Shown here piece after piece: positions 1-12,681 of a stretch of DNA of 64,000 bases; position 1 is the first letter of the stretch; each line of letters opens with the position of its first letter. Origin of the DNA: Phellopilus nigrolimitatus (lineage: Eukaryota; Basidiomycota; Agaricomycetes; Hymenochaetales; Hymenochaetaceae); NCBI GenBank assembly GCA_021029095.1, contig JAJOHG010000014.1:310001-374000 (forward strand), written 5' to 3'. The notes under the pieces were generated by a model. That model had not been told where the DNA came from. It was given only the letters and a program-made list of their open reading frames with translations, and searched no databases. A program made the position numbers and the translations under genes.

Positions 1-291
1 TTTGTGGCATCACATTTCTGGAGTCATTTAAGAGAGAAGACGATGATAAAGACAGTCAGCTAAATGAGTTCACGGGCTCGGTGAGGGGCGGGGATGGGGA
101 AGATGAACAACGTACCATCTTGCGCTTCCTAAGGAACGCCGCATGACCGTGAGCACTCGACATCGCATATAAGGCAGGCGAGGCGCGGCGTACCTGCAGC
201 TCAGACAGGCGGAGCCCCGTTGAAGGGGGTTGCCGCCCTTGCGCGCCATCCGCGCGTCGTGGTCTTCATGCTCGATTCTGTCAGAGGGCAT
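1..291 (-). CDS. Zn(II)2Cys6 transcription factor, N-terminal part (cut by window edge)
   Basis: Seen: starting from the ATG at 291, exon 1 (291-194) encodes a basic N-terminus ending in ACLSC and two bases of Arg. A GTACGC...TTAG intron leads to a 13-nt exon (128-116) encoding KRKM. A second intron ends in CTCCAG at 18, and the last 17 bases read KCDATK. The spliced product has ACLSCRKRKMKCDATK, the first half of a Gal4-type zinc cluster (C-x2-C-x6-C) with the basic residues that contact DNA. Known: such proteins are nuclear regulators with a central fungal_trans domain; that part lies outside the window. Inference: a real gene, because three exons rejoin exactly on the family motif. The target pathway cannot be told. 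It is not related in detail to the zinc-cluster families at 38-64 kb, since its introns fall at other places. Confidence 0.82.
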
Positions 292-3200
292 CGCGCTGGT
301 CCACTTGCTCTATTCGTTACCGAGTTATGATGCTATCGCAGGACAGGCGCCTTAAGGGGGGGCGAGGCGAAATGCCGATGGTAGCGGTGTTTGCTGGTCT
401 GTACTTAGACCTGCTCACCGGGAATCTAAAGACTGGCGGGGAATGCTGAACTCCGTCCTTCGCTGCACATATTTGAAGAGGAAGAAGAACCTCGAAAACA
501 TTCTTGTACATTCTTGTTGCCGGCGCTCGAGATCATCACCGATCTACCGTTTTGCGCATATCACTTGCACATCCTCGCGTGGCTCTGGCTTACCCCAGCT
601 AACCCTGAATCTAAGATCTGCGAAGTCGAGCAGGGTCTAGCGAAACTTAGCGAAACCCGAACGCTCCAGCCAATGCGAGTCGAAGGTGTGTTCCGGAAGC
701 CTAAATCAGGAAATACTTGGTACTTCGCGGTGATCGGCACTCACATCGGAGTCATAAAGGGAAACGCGTGTTGTTGATGGCCGACCCATGCCGAATGATT
801 AGGTATTGTCCTAGTTCACCTCCATTTCCGTTGTCCACGGTGCACACAGCTACAATCGACTCGAGTCAATCCACGACACGTCACATAGAAGGTTTCTGTC
901 TCTCGCACGCGCGTGCGCCTCGCTCAGCTTCCACAAGTACGAAAATCAGAATCAATGTGCACGATCAGTCGACTTCACATCCACGAGTCGGAACAGTGAT
1001 TTGTATATATGAGAAGCAGAAGCCTGTTCAAGCCCGCAGTGCTTTGGTTCCGCCCTCGTCAGACTAACACCGATCACTCGCCTATCACCTCGCAACTTAC
1101 TTCCTTGCCGACGGCGGAGGCTCTCCTATGTAACTCACGTATGCGTGCATGTTGTGATCATGACGAACATTGCAGGTGGGTCCAGAAAGTGTCCGCCATG
1201 CCTATATATGAAAATTCGATCCCATCCGCGCTGCAGCCAGCTCACTACCCGATTTACCGTCGGCATCATCCCCAACCTCAACCAAACACTGGCTTCAAAT
1301 CACGCAAAATCCAGGTTGAATTCAAATAAATATGATCTATTAGACACATGAGACAGAGATACAAACATGTGCATCGGGATTTGAGTTGCAGAATGACTTG
1401 CTGGGCTGGCTGCAGCCGCGGATGAGAACGAATTTCCACATATAGGCATGGCGGACACTTTCTGGATCCACTTGTAGTGCATGCTGCCGTGATGTCTGCT
1501 CAGTTCTCTTCAAAATCTCTCCACAGCTATGCTTCGTAATAATATAGAGATCCAATAGACTCGCGCTCGTTCAAATTGCCAGAAATTCCGGGCACATATC
1601 TATCAAAGAAGCCGAAAATCGCTCACCATTCTGAAGAAGGTGAGCCACATATTCCCTGAACATCTGTTCTTCTGCGAAAGAAAAATGTTGCAAAACGAGT
1701 CGAAAGTTGGCGCCACTCAGCGCTAGTGTAATTACTTACGGGCGCCGTCGCTCGTCTATCAGGATGGTGACCGTTTATCAGAGAAAATTTGACAACAAAG
1801 TACGACAATGTTACGATAACGTCCGAACGTCGCCCACAGAAAACACATTGCCAGTCCGCGACGGCTTGATGCCACACGCGCGCGCTCATAGGCATACATA
1901 GTCGATGATCTTCATCCTGCTTACCTCATAGCCATGTGGCACGCAGTTTACTGCAGCTTTGCGCGTCGTGGCGGCCGAGAATTCTAGCTCATATCTTGTT
2001 CACAGCCATCGTTTCCCGGACCTGTTGCGCCTCCGTGCTCGGCTGTTGGCCTTCTCGGGTGTCATACTTTCCAACCCAAGACGGAAGTGATGAACAATCG
2101 TATACTTAGTCGCAGACAACGCCTATACTATACAGTTTGATGCTGCCAGCGTCGAGCAAACTCCATGAGGTTTACCGAACTTTTCCGCCCATCTTTTTCC
2201 GCTACTTCGCATCTGTACTCAAGAAGATGCTGGCCCCATTGTTTTTTTTTCTTCTGGAGGCATCATAAAAGGCTGGAGATCGCCCATCAGGAAGCATGGG
2301 ACACACATCGCACACCAAAACGCCTTCTCCTTTGACAGATCCCGGGCTTAAATCCCCAAAATGGAGGGTGGCTTTGTCTTTATAGCTTCAAGCAGGTCGG
2401 TGGGTGTCTGTGGGTGTGCTCTACGATCTGCGCGATTGATCGCGCCTACGAGTCCAACCTCCATCTCGTCATGGCCACGCTACCTTTGCTCACGCGTTCA
2501 CAGCCATAGATGATGGGCGCTCCTCGGACCCACACCCGAGTTTAGCAGCTACGCTCGTGTGACGCCAGAGCTTTGAAACACCGGCAGGCAGAGTTTCAGC
2601 ACATACGTACGACTGTGCCTTGATGGTCTCAGTCTGGTCTGCGTTGTATGTACGTACGTCACATCGGCGGCGCTGCCCTGACCTCAACGGGGCTATGCAA
2701 ACTCTGCTGATCTCCGTCTGCTCTCGGACATTTTAGCTTTGCCAGCTTTGCAGGTGGCGACGATGTACCAGCTCGTCGCGGTTTGCGATGAAATATTCAT
2801 TGCATAGTGCAGGTATGATCGACCGCGATTACTGTACTGCTCGAAGCTTATGCAAGCTCATTCACATCGACAATGCAAAGGATGATGCCGATGCCGTTAC
2901 CATCCGTCTAATCATGTCCAGTCCGAGTATTCTCCCCTGGAAATTGGATGCATTTTTTACGTGCAGCTGCCTTCTCGTCCAAACTCTGCCGACGAAGCTT
3001 CGATTTTTACTCTCATGACCATTGGGAGTCCGAAGCTCCCAGCCGATTGTCATTCCGCCATTTTCGGAGGCTCGTTATTCGTACGCTCGTTTACTTTCTG
3101 GATATTCGAAGCTCCAGGTCCTTCTATTTATTGGCAATTGCTAGGGGGGACTAAACTCCGTAATCCCGCCAAGTTTCAATTAAGTGCGCGAAAACACACT

Positions 3201-3702
3201 GTCGATAACCATTCACGCAAGTATACATAGATTTGTTCGTCCTATTTGCAAACGACTGCATAAGAACAAAGCTTTCGGTCTGGGCTGATGATTGTTTTTT
3301 TTAATGAGCCCGCGGCTTTCCGCGCAAACGGCCAGCACGACCATGCTGCTCGAGGGGTCTAGATCTAACCGTCAAGCAAGATAGCACAAGATTTGCCGTC
3401 AGAAGTTACCTCTTCGCATTGCCTCAGGAACTCACAGCAAGGCAGTGAATGTAATTCGACAAACGTATGTTAATGTACTGTAGATGCAACAAGAGAAGGA
3501 AGAAAGATCAACCAATATCGACACGCGGAAGATGGGACGCGAGCCTTCTTCCTTCCTACTCTAATTTTGACGGCGGGGTCGTCTGCGTCCACCGCCCCTC
3601 TACCGCCACCACCTCCTATACAGCACCTCCCTTCTCTCGCTCCGCGCCCCTTCTGCGCTCCCTAGCCTATCTTCCGGGACGCAGGGGCGCCAGCGTGACC
3701 CC
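292..3702. other. No gene recognised; upstream region of the zinc-cluster gene and downstream of adenylate kinase
   Basis: About 3.4 kb with only short, overlapping open frames on both strands. None shows a recognisable motif or joins to a neighbour by plausible introns. The stretch holds one inverted repeat (1174-1473) and a short poly-T run near 2242. The first few hundred bases should include the promoter of the minus-strand zinc-cluster gene. A small or non-conserved gene cannot be excluded. Confidence 0.5.
1174..1473. repeat. Imperfect inverted repeat, ~70 bp arms
   Basis: The left arm (about 1174-1244) contains CCAGAAAGTGTCCGCCATGC. The right arm (about 1403-1473) carries the reverse complement of the same stretch, and the match extends through the TCATCCGCG/GCTGCAGCCAGC part with a few mismatches. 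The arms are about 160 bp apart. No clear terminal signature or target-site duplication was found, so it may be a small fold-back element or a simple inverted duplication. Confidence 0.7.
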
Positions 3703-5193
<1,491 letters not shown>

Positions 5194-7720
5194 GTCTATA
5201 GTCTATTGGCGTGCAGAAACCCTGAAGTAAAAACGAAGTGTGTCCGTGATCTACGGCGGTGAAACGTAGATAAATAACAGGAAGGCGGAAGACGAGGGAG
5301 GACGGAAGAGCGGAACGACGCTGGGGAACGTGCGGGGAAACCGCACTCGTGAAAACACTTTATTTACGTGACATAGACAGATCACGTGATCAATTGGCAA
5401 TCACGTTTCGAAATTCCAGCGCGTCCTCCGGCGATGACAAAAGAGGGTCATTCAAATGACCCTAATGTACACAAAATTTCGTCCTGTCTCCTTTTTTTGA
5501 CACAGATCAAATTGCGCGCAATTATCCAATGAATTTCAATATTTATGTTTTTTTTTTTTTTTCTCGAACCCATTCGAAATTGCATTGACGCGCCATCAGT
5601 GGTTCTCGCGCTCTGTCAATCAACGTCAGAAATGACAGCCAGTCGATACTTGTAAGTACCCATTCACTTTATCTGCATTCACAACAATCGTAAAGAGCTT
5701 TATATGTATGCAAGATATCGTCTCTGCTCTCATAAAAAGCAAATACGTTATCAATTTATCTTCTTTGCTACAAATAAAGTAAAATATTACCCATGCACCC
5801 ACTCAAGCTAAAGGCACGCTCGCCAGAGGACTGGTTCGTAATAATAGAAAAAGGATTCAGAAGTTTGCTTTCTCACGAGCAAGGTCCAATCAGAGCAAAG
5901 ATGCAGCCAAAATACATGTTCATGCCTCCCCAAAATAGAAGATGATTCACATCCGCTTGCGAGACGTGTCTCGTACTGTCGCTTGGCTGCCGCTCACCGT
6001 TCACAAAGAAATTTTGTAGAATACACACATTACAGGGTTTCCGGAAAACCTTGTCAGTACTCACTTTTTTTCTCAACTTTTGTACCGTATCCCCATTTGG
6101 TAGTAATTACTCAAAATGGTAGTAATTACTCAAATTGGTAGTAATTTTCTTAATCTGGTCGCAGGCATACGCGGGGCGTGGGTCGTGCGAAAGACTTCAG
6201 TAATACATGTACTCATGCTCCTCTGAAAGATTAGCGAAGACATAAAAAGTGCACGATAAAAATATATGATAGTTTTCATGTTGCCAATGACATTTTGGAA
6301 ATATTGACTTCTTGAAAGCCTGTAGAGACTGAAAGTGTAATGGCTTGACCGCGCGCCGATCACCCGCGTATGCCAGCAAACGGATTAAGAAACTACTACC
6401 AATTTGAGTAATTACTACCATTTTTAGTAATTACTACCAAATGAGGACACGGTACAAAAGTTGAGAAAAAAATTGAGTACTGACAAGGTTTTCCGGAAAC
6501 CCTGTAAATATATCATATATACAAAAAAAACTAAGATAAACCTGATATGAAAAAGCACCCAAGATCGCGGATGCGAATTGCCTTCCTCCTTTCCTCGGAA
6601 GGGAGGCACCATCTCTTTTTGGCACCACCCTGGTTTCTGTTTTACAATTGCCGCGGCAGTTCAGTTGAATCGTCTCACCTAAGAAATTTTGAATAGGTAC
6701 TCCCATCGGCTGGCAAGCACAAACGCTGCCAATCCACTTCAGAGTCGGCAAAGCAGCAGTCGCAGCGTGCCGACTCACCTACCTATTCAACGAAATATAG
6801 TACAAGTGTCTGCGGAGAACACAAAACGTTCCCTTAAACAGGCTTCAAGTCCGAGTCTTCTCAACGATGTGGATCCTAGCCCAACGTTAAAATTCTGTAA
6901 ACGACATGTACGGCATGGACGTTGCCCCTAGAACAGGTACCAGCGAACTGAGTTTTTAATAAGTCATAGACAAGTCGCAGGAAAGGAATACCAGTAAAGG
7001 ACGGGAAAGAGCGGGCAAGAGAATAAATCGCACGACTTAGCAATGACCGCCAGGCTCATGACTGAGGGGATACGCACAAATGCGGAAATCTAAGCAAATC
7101 GGGGAATGACATTCGCAAGTGAGCAGACTTGCAAGAGGCGAGAAATTACAGCACAGCAGAGGAAAGACAGAAGAAATCCACGCGAGACGCGGTGGGCCGG
7201 AAGTTATTCCCAAGTTCTTTGATGCTCTGAGGTACGAACCAGATCGGACGTCCCTAACAGTGACGAAATGTTGAGTTCCATCGGGTAGGAAGGCACACAC
7301 CTCACGCGCACCTAAGTATGCGACAGTGTTAACTCGAATACGCGAGGTGCGACTGATCGGAAATCACAACTAAATTGAAACTGTGATACCGGCAGCGCGC
7401 TGAATGGAAGCTCGCGCTCCGGATAGGCGACGTCTAAATTCTGAAGGCAAAGCGCGGAGGAAGTGAGGAATGCTCTTCTTTAATCCAACAGGTGTACACA
7501 AGGATTTCTTTCCTCTTTGATCCGTTGGTGACTGTGCTGAAGCCGTGTTCCTCCCTAGGCTAGCCACGGAGCGGCTAAGAGCTAGTGTGAGGTCGGGACG
7601 CGTGGTTCGTACAAGCTCGTGCATTTTTTGGTTGAAAGAACCATAGAGTACAGCATGTAGATAACTCATTGCAAAAGTATCTCCGGCGGCTATTGCAGAC
7701 ATATCAGCGACATAGAACTC
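5194..7720. other. Long intergenic stretch containing a MITE, no gene recognised
   Basis: Holds the upstream region of the minus-strand adenylate kinase (a poly-T tract lies at about 5549-5563) and the TIR element at 6031-6507. Open frames between 7037 and 7702 on the minus strand were examined as a possible extra gene, but they show no motif and are not needed for EMC4, which ends at 7721. Confidence 0.5.
6031..6507. mobile_element. MITE-like element with ~125 bp terminal inverted repeats, TA flanks
   Basis: Seen: the left end reads CAGGGTTTCCGGAAAACC and continues through TTGTCAGTACTCA, a T-run, CTCAACTTTTGTACCGT and three GGTAGTAATT units to about 6158. The right end (6382-6507) is its reverse complement over the same ~125 bp with few mismatches, ending GGTTTTCCGGAAACCCTG. 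Both ends are directly bordered by TA. Inference: a non-autonomous DNA transposon of about 475 bp; TA flanks suggest a Tc1/mariner-type mobiliser. There is no transposase frame inside. High arm identity suggests a recent insertion. Confidence 0.88.
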
Positions 7721-8436
7721 CTACGAGAAACTAACATCAGTGCTTACCGGGCCTCTAGTCTCAAACGCCAGCCAGTCGCCTGTCCCTGTCGGCAGCAACC
7801 CCATCGAGCGGCACTTCCAGAGCCCCAGCGCGAGCGTCAACACGTTGCACAGCAAGTAGACGAGCTTCTGCAGTGGAAGCGTCGACAGCGCGTTCGCGTC
7901 CGATTTTGTGGGCGCGAACGGCGCAAAGGCTGGTGCGGGATAGCCGTCAGGCTATGTTTTTACAACGGATCGAAATGGAGATGGAAAGAAAGAAAGATGA
8001 CGCACTGCTGTTTATGCCCGCGAGATTCTTGAACGGCGAGAAGAGCAGCATGAAGACGATGCCCATGCTAAATATCTGCACGCCGCCGCCGGACATGTAC
8101 AGCATGAACGCCTGCATGGGGAGCTGCTTTGCGGGCGCGATCGCCAGGTCCCATGCACGCTTTTCCTTCAACGCGGTGTACGAGGACTCAGCAGCTGCGG
8201 GCGACTTGACTGGTGTCCGCGAGGACGTCTTGAAAATTTCAGAAATGAAGTCAGCGAAATGTATACCGTCGGGTGTCTGACGACTCACGCTCGACGTCGA
8301 CGCAAAACCTGGCGGTGGAGGGAGATTTCGCCATCTGCAATGCCAGAGCTGTCATGTAAATTCGTATCAAGTCGTGATGGAAAGCCGCGCACTTTGAAGG
8401 ACTGTCCAGAGACGTATAATCCAGCTTTGTTGTCAT
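7721..8436 (-). CDS. EMC4: ER membrane protein complex subunit 4
   Basis: EMC4 is part of the EMC insertase, which places tail-anchored and some multipass proteins into the ER membrane. Exons 8436-8393, 8334-8289, 8228-8006 and 7929-7721 join in frame to 173 aa, close to the usual length. Seen: [10 protein letters not shown] start; LPPPPGF before intron 2; [19 protein letters not shown] followed by the hydrophobic [19 protein letters not shown]; then FAPFAPTK and a second membrane segment beginning at [18 protein letters not shown], ending in DWLAFETRG. These are hallmarks of the family (DUF1077). I chose the ATG at 8436 because the upstream frame is only a trinucleotide repeat rich in Thr. 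The last intron acceptor was placed at GCACCAG because the nearer TAG would give a stop. Confidence 0.9.
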
Positions 8437-8714
8437 CACGGTTGCCGTCGTTGTGACCGTCGTCGTCGTCGTCGTCGCTATCGTGGTTGGGACTGTGTCG
8501 CGGTGCACGTGCCTGTGTTGACGCGCCCATCACACGCTGTCACTCCAGATATATCATATAGTACATGTACATGTCCGTCAAGACTCAATTGGCTTGTCAA
8601 GGTCGTACAACATCTCCTCCCGGTCATTAATTCATTTCATTTCATTTCTTCTTTCCTTCTACTTTATCTACCCCCATGCCGTTGTTGCGCACCTTCAACA
8701 CTTAGCAACGCGCC
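8437..8714. promoter_or_regulatory. Shared divergent promoter region of EMC4 and the ABC transporter
   Basis: 278 bp between two divergent starts. It holds a (GTC)n trinucleotide run at about 8458-8478 beside the EMC4 start and an AT-rich ATATATCATATAGTACATG stretch near 8549. Both genes must be driven from this short interval or from sequence inside each other. Confidence 0.55.
8458..8478. repeat. (GTC)n trinucleotide microsatellite
   Basis: About seven CGT/GTC units, 22 bp upstream of the EMC4 start codon; it probably lies in the 5' leader. Confidence 0.8.
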
Positions 8715-11700
8715 ATGTTTCCCCCGACACTGTGTCTACTGGGTTTTGTCTGGGTGGTCTTAGCTCAAGAATTGTGCGAAAATTACGGAACGCAAAACGG
8801 CTCGTCCTGCAGCTGCCCGCCGGGCTTTGGGGGCTCGACCTGCTCAGAACCAGGATGCGGCGGCGATATCTTCCAAGGTCTAAATAGGAGCCTAGTATCT
8901 GGGAACTCGACGTCTTCTGCAAACTTGAGCGCGTCGAGCTGCTCGTGTGAATCGGGATGGGGTGGATTTGGCTGTAACGTCTGTCAGAGCGCGTGGGCGT
9001 GTCAGACGGCCTTCACAAATGCGAATGGTAGCTCCTCGAGTGGGTCGAACAGCCTTACATCGGGACCCTCGGGACAGAACAGCACTTTGGTGTGCAACAC
9101 CGAACCGAAAGTGCTAGCAGCCGGACAGATGAGCTGCAATGTTATTGTGAGTCCCAAAATCAGATTGCGTTACGTTGCGTTACAAAAAGACTCGAACATC
9201 CGTGTGCCACTCCTCAATTGCCTAGACGTCGAATGACTAGGACTTGCTATAATATAATGTATTTGTCAAGCCTGTATACAGAAGAATGGACTTGTCAAAT
9301 GCTGCTCTGTTAGGACTCCGGAATCGCAACTATCCTGGATGAGTTATCCGTTACTAACCCATATTCAGAATCCGACTCTGCAAGATCTCTTCCCTGGCAA
9401 CACCAATCTGAATATTCTGAGGACGCTCCAGCCCGGACTCACTCCGCTACCTAACGTAACGGGCTTCGGTGATGCAGGATCCGTGTACGCACAGCTATGG
9501 TACGACGGGGTTGAGCAATTCTACTGCGCGGCGGACTCTTGCACCCAAAACGTCGGTAGTGACAATGCCACCGACTGGCAATGTCAGAATCTCAAATGCA
9601 CGTGCCGGGAGAACACGACATTCTGCGGAGGCGGGGTACGAGCTCTCCTTTTATTTCAATCTTGTGTTCTAGCTAACTCGGGGCATATTCAGATAACGAG
9701 TCTCACGAACACTATTGATGGCCTCGGCGGTGCTCTATCAATCTCATGCGCAGAGCCTTCTAATGGTTCGAGCACCACCTGCGGTTTCCAGCAATCTGTA
9801 TTGAACTCGCTCTTCGGCTCGAACGGACTCTCGCTCTCCGATTGCACGTTTGGCGAATGCGTCGCACAGAGCGTTATAGACACGGCATCCCCAGGCAGCA
9901 GCTCGTCCGCGGAGGACGCACATAAAAGTCTGAGTGGCGGCGTCATCGCCGGCCTCGCCGTCGTCGGCGCGCTCATCTTACTCGCGCTTATGTTTCTCGC
10001 TTATGGCTTCTCGAGGCAGAGGCGCGCGAAAAAGGGCTGGCCGCGCGATGTCCTCAGTCACGGAGGGATTACATTATCCTGGCGCGACGTCTCGTACGTA
10101 GTCCCCGGTGCGAGTGGCAATCGCATTTTTCGGCGCAAAACAAAGAACGAGAGCGGGTACACAGACGAGAAGGTCATCCTGGACAACGTGAGTGGCCGCG
10201 TCGAGCCAGGCCATATGATGGCCATCCTCGGGCCTTCAGGCGCAGGCAAAACAACGCTCGTCGAAATCCTCGCAGGAAAGCAGAAGGCAGGATACGTTTC
10301 CGGACACGTCTCCCGCACGTCCGTTTCGGGAGATGACGCGGGCTTCCCGCGCATCGCGTTCGTGCCACAGCAGGACGTCCTCCCGGCGATGCTCACCGTG
10401 CGCGAGGCGCTCACGTTCGCCGCAGAGCTGCGCCTCCCGGAATGCGTGCCCGCGCACGAGAAGTGCGCGCGCGTCGACGCGGTCCTCGCGCAGCTCGGGC
10501 TTGACCGCGTCGCGGACGCGCGCATCGGCTCCGGCGCGCGCCGCGGCGTGTCCGGCGGCGAGATGCGGCGCGTGAGCATCGGGCTCGAGCTCGTCGGCCG
10601 CCCGGACGCGCTCGTCCTTGACGAGCCGACGAGCGGGCTCGACTCGGTGAGCGCCGCGCGCGTCGCGGAGGTGCTGCGCGCGGTCGCGCATGACCCGGAG
10701 CACCCGATAGCGGTTATCGCGTCTATCCACCAGCCGAGGTGGGTCGCAAATGGCTTTTATTCTATCTATTGTTGGCTGACTGAAATACTCCAGCTCGAAG
10801 CTGTACCACACGTTCGACCGCGTTATGGTCCTCTCGCATGGACGTGCGCTATACAGTGGGCGAGGCGGACTCGCACCAGCAGAACACTTCGCCGCGCACG
10901 GTGTTGGCATGTCCCCGGAGGGATATAATATCGCTGAGCACTTGCTTGACATCGCATCCGATCCGCAACCTGCTCTCTTCTCCGTGGAACATTCCACTCC
11001 GGAGACCACCAGCGATCCATTGATTGCGACGGTGGACTCCAAGAAGAGCGAGGACGCGAACGGAATAGGTTTTAGTGGGGCAGCTGAGCTCGAGAAGGGC
11101 GGCGGGGGTAGAATTAGCCACCGGTCCGGATCGCAGTACTCGACGACATTTTTGACGCAATTCGAGGTCCTGTCTGGCCGGGAGTGGAAGATCCTGCGGA
11201 GGTGAGTCTATCACTCTGCTCTCATGCTTCAAGCGAGTGCCCATTCTGCTATGGCAGGGACAAGACATTGTGCATCACCCACGTCGGCGTGGCCAGCGTG
11301 CTTGGCGTCTTCGTTGGCGGGCTGTACTTCAACACGAATCTCACGATAGCTGGTTTCCAGTCGCGCGTCGGCTGCTTGTTCTTCTTGGTGCCATTCCTAC
11401 TTTCTGCACATCTCATAGTCTGCTGATCTGTCGAAACAGGGCGCACTTATCGCGTTTTCCTCGCTCAGCGCACTTTATAATGTGGTTGAAACACGTCCTC
11501 TTTTTCTTCGTGAGAGGTCAAATATGTATTATAGGTGAGCTCTGAAGTTCCTATGGTATATACCGTATTGAATGTCTTCTAGTCCTACTGCCTGGCTACT
11601 GTCCCGGCTCGTCTTTGATGTTGTACCGCTTCGACTTATCCCCACCATCATTGTGTCATCTATGTGAGTGTACTCCACAAACTACCTGGCTTCCACTGAT

Positions 11701-12287
11701 TTATAGCAGAACATACTGGATGGCGGGCCTCGCGGACGATCCTGCCCATTTCTTCAAGTTCCTGTTCATCCTTGTCCTGTACTCCCTAGCCATGACTCTC
11801 TTCGTACGCCATACCGTGCTTTTTTTCCTAAGTCTCCTCTAACTCCACACAGAACTTCCTGCTTGCGTGCTTCTTCGAAAACGGCGGCGTCGCGATCCTG
11901 CTGAGCGCGCTCTCCGCGCTGTACCAGATGACATTCGCGGGCTTTTTCGTGCACCTGAACTCAATCCCGCCAGTGCTCCGCTGGCTGCAGTGGCTCTGCC
12001 CGCTCAAGTATTCCCTCGAGGCGCTCTCCGTGAACGAGGTCGGCTCGGGGCTCATGATCCAGGACACGCTGCAGGGCGTGCCCGTCGACGTCTCCGCGAG
12101 CCTCATTATGCAGCTTGTGCGTGCGCGTCGCTCTTTCACTTTCGTTCCATTACTGATGGCTACGCAGCTCTTTGGGTTCGGCGTAAACAACTATTATAGG
12201 GACGTGCTTGTTCTCTTTGCGTTCATCGCTGGGTTTGGCGTCAGCGTTATCGGCGTCGTGTGGTTTAAAGTGCGTGAAAGGCGGTAG
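8715..12287 (+). CDS. ABCG half-transporter with EGF-like extracellular N-terminus (ADP1 type)
   Basis: Around ten exons, roughly 980 aa. Order: signal peptide (MFPPTLCLLGFVWVVLAQ), a Cys-rich luminal region with EGF-like signatures (CSCPPGFGGSTC; CSCESGWGGFGCNVC) and many N-glycosylation sequons, a first membrane helix (GGVIAGLAVVGALILLALMF, about 9939-9998), then the nucleotide-binding domain: Walker A GPSGAGKTT (10228-10254), signature VSGGEMRR, Walker B LVLDEPTSGLD and H-loop IASIHQPR. After an intron come a linker and the ABC2 membrane domain, with FFENGGVAILLSALSALYQM and the end YYRDVLVLFAFIAGFGVSVI. Known: yeast ADP1 and its relatives share this layout; substrate unknown. The first intron (9148-9368) is long for this locus and might hide a tiny exon. 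No breaks were seen in the catalytic motifs. Confidence 0.9.
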
Positions 12288-12681
12288 GGGAGCCTTTTAG
12301 TTTTCTTCTCTTTTCTTGGTATCGGACTGTCCCCCGTGTTTCTGTATATCTTGTACGTCTGTAAAGCAGTCCACCATAAGACGCGTATGTGTCACAAGCA
12401 CGTGCTTGTCACGACCCGTTTCCCCCAATGTTGACGATTTCTCTCAGTGTAGTAGTACTAGTACTCGATCATATGCCGTTTCGTCATATCATGCGAACAA
12501 CGTCATTTTTATCACCTGCTATTCTCTCCGAAAGATCGAAGCGCCAAAACGGGTATGAAATATCGTTATCATGTGAGTGCGACGTCTCATGCTCGAGTGA
12601 TAGTTCTCACACCAATGAAGGATGCTGAGAGCTACATAAACCCCACCCAGGATCTTTCCTCCGTTTTGCTTCTCTACCACG

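Noticed and set aside
7037..7702. Two minus-strand frames downstream of EMC4 as an extra exon or gene
   Set aside because: Joining them to EMC4 would need a 27-bp intron. EMC4 has a natural stop at 7721 right after the family's usual C-terminal DWLAFETRG motif.
10058..11042. Long minus-strand frames opposite the ABC transporter
   Set aside because: They are mirror frames of a GC-rich coding region; the plus strand has all ABC motifs.
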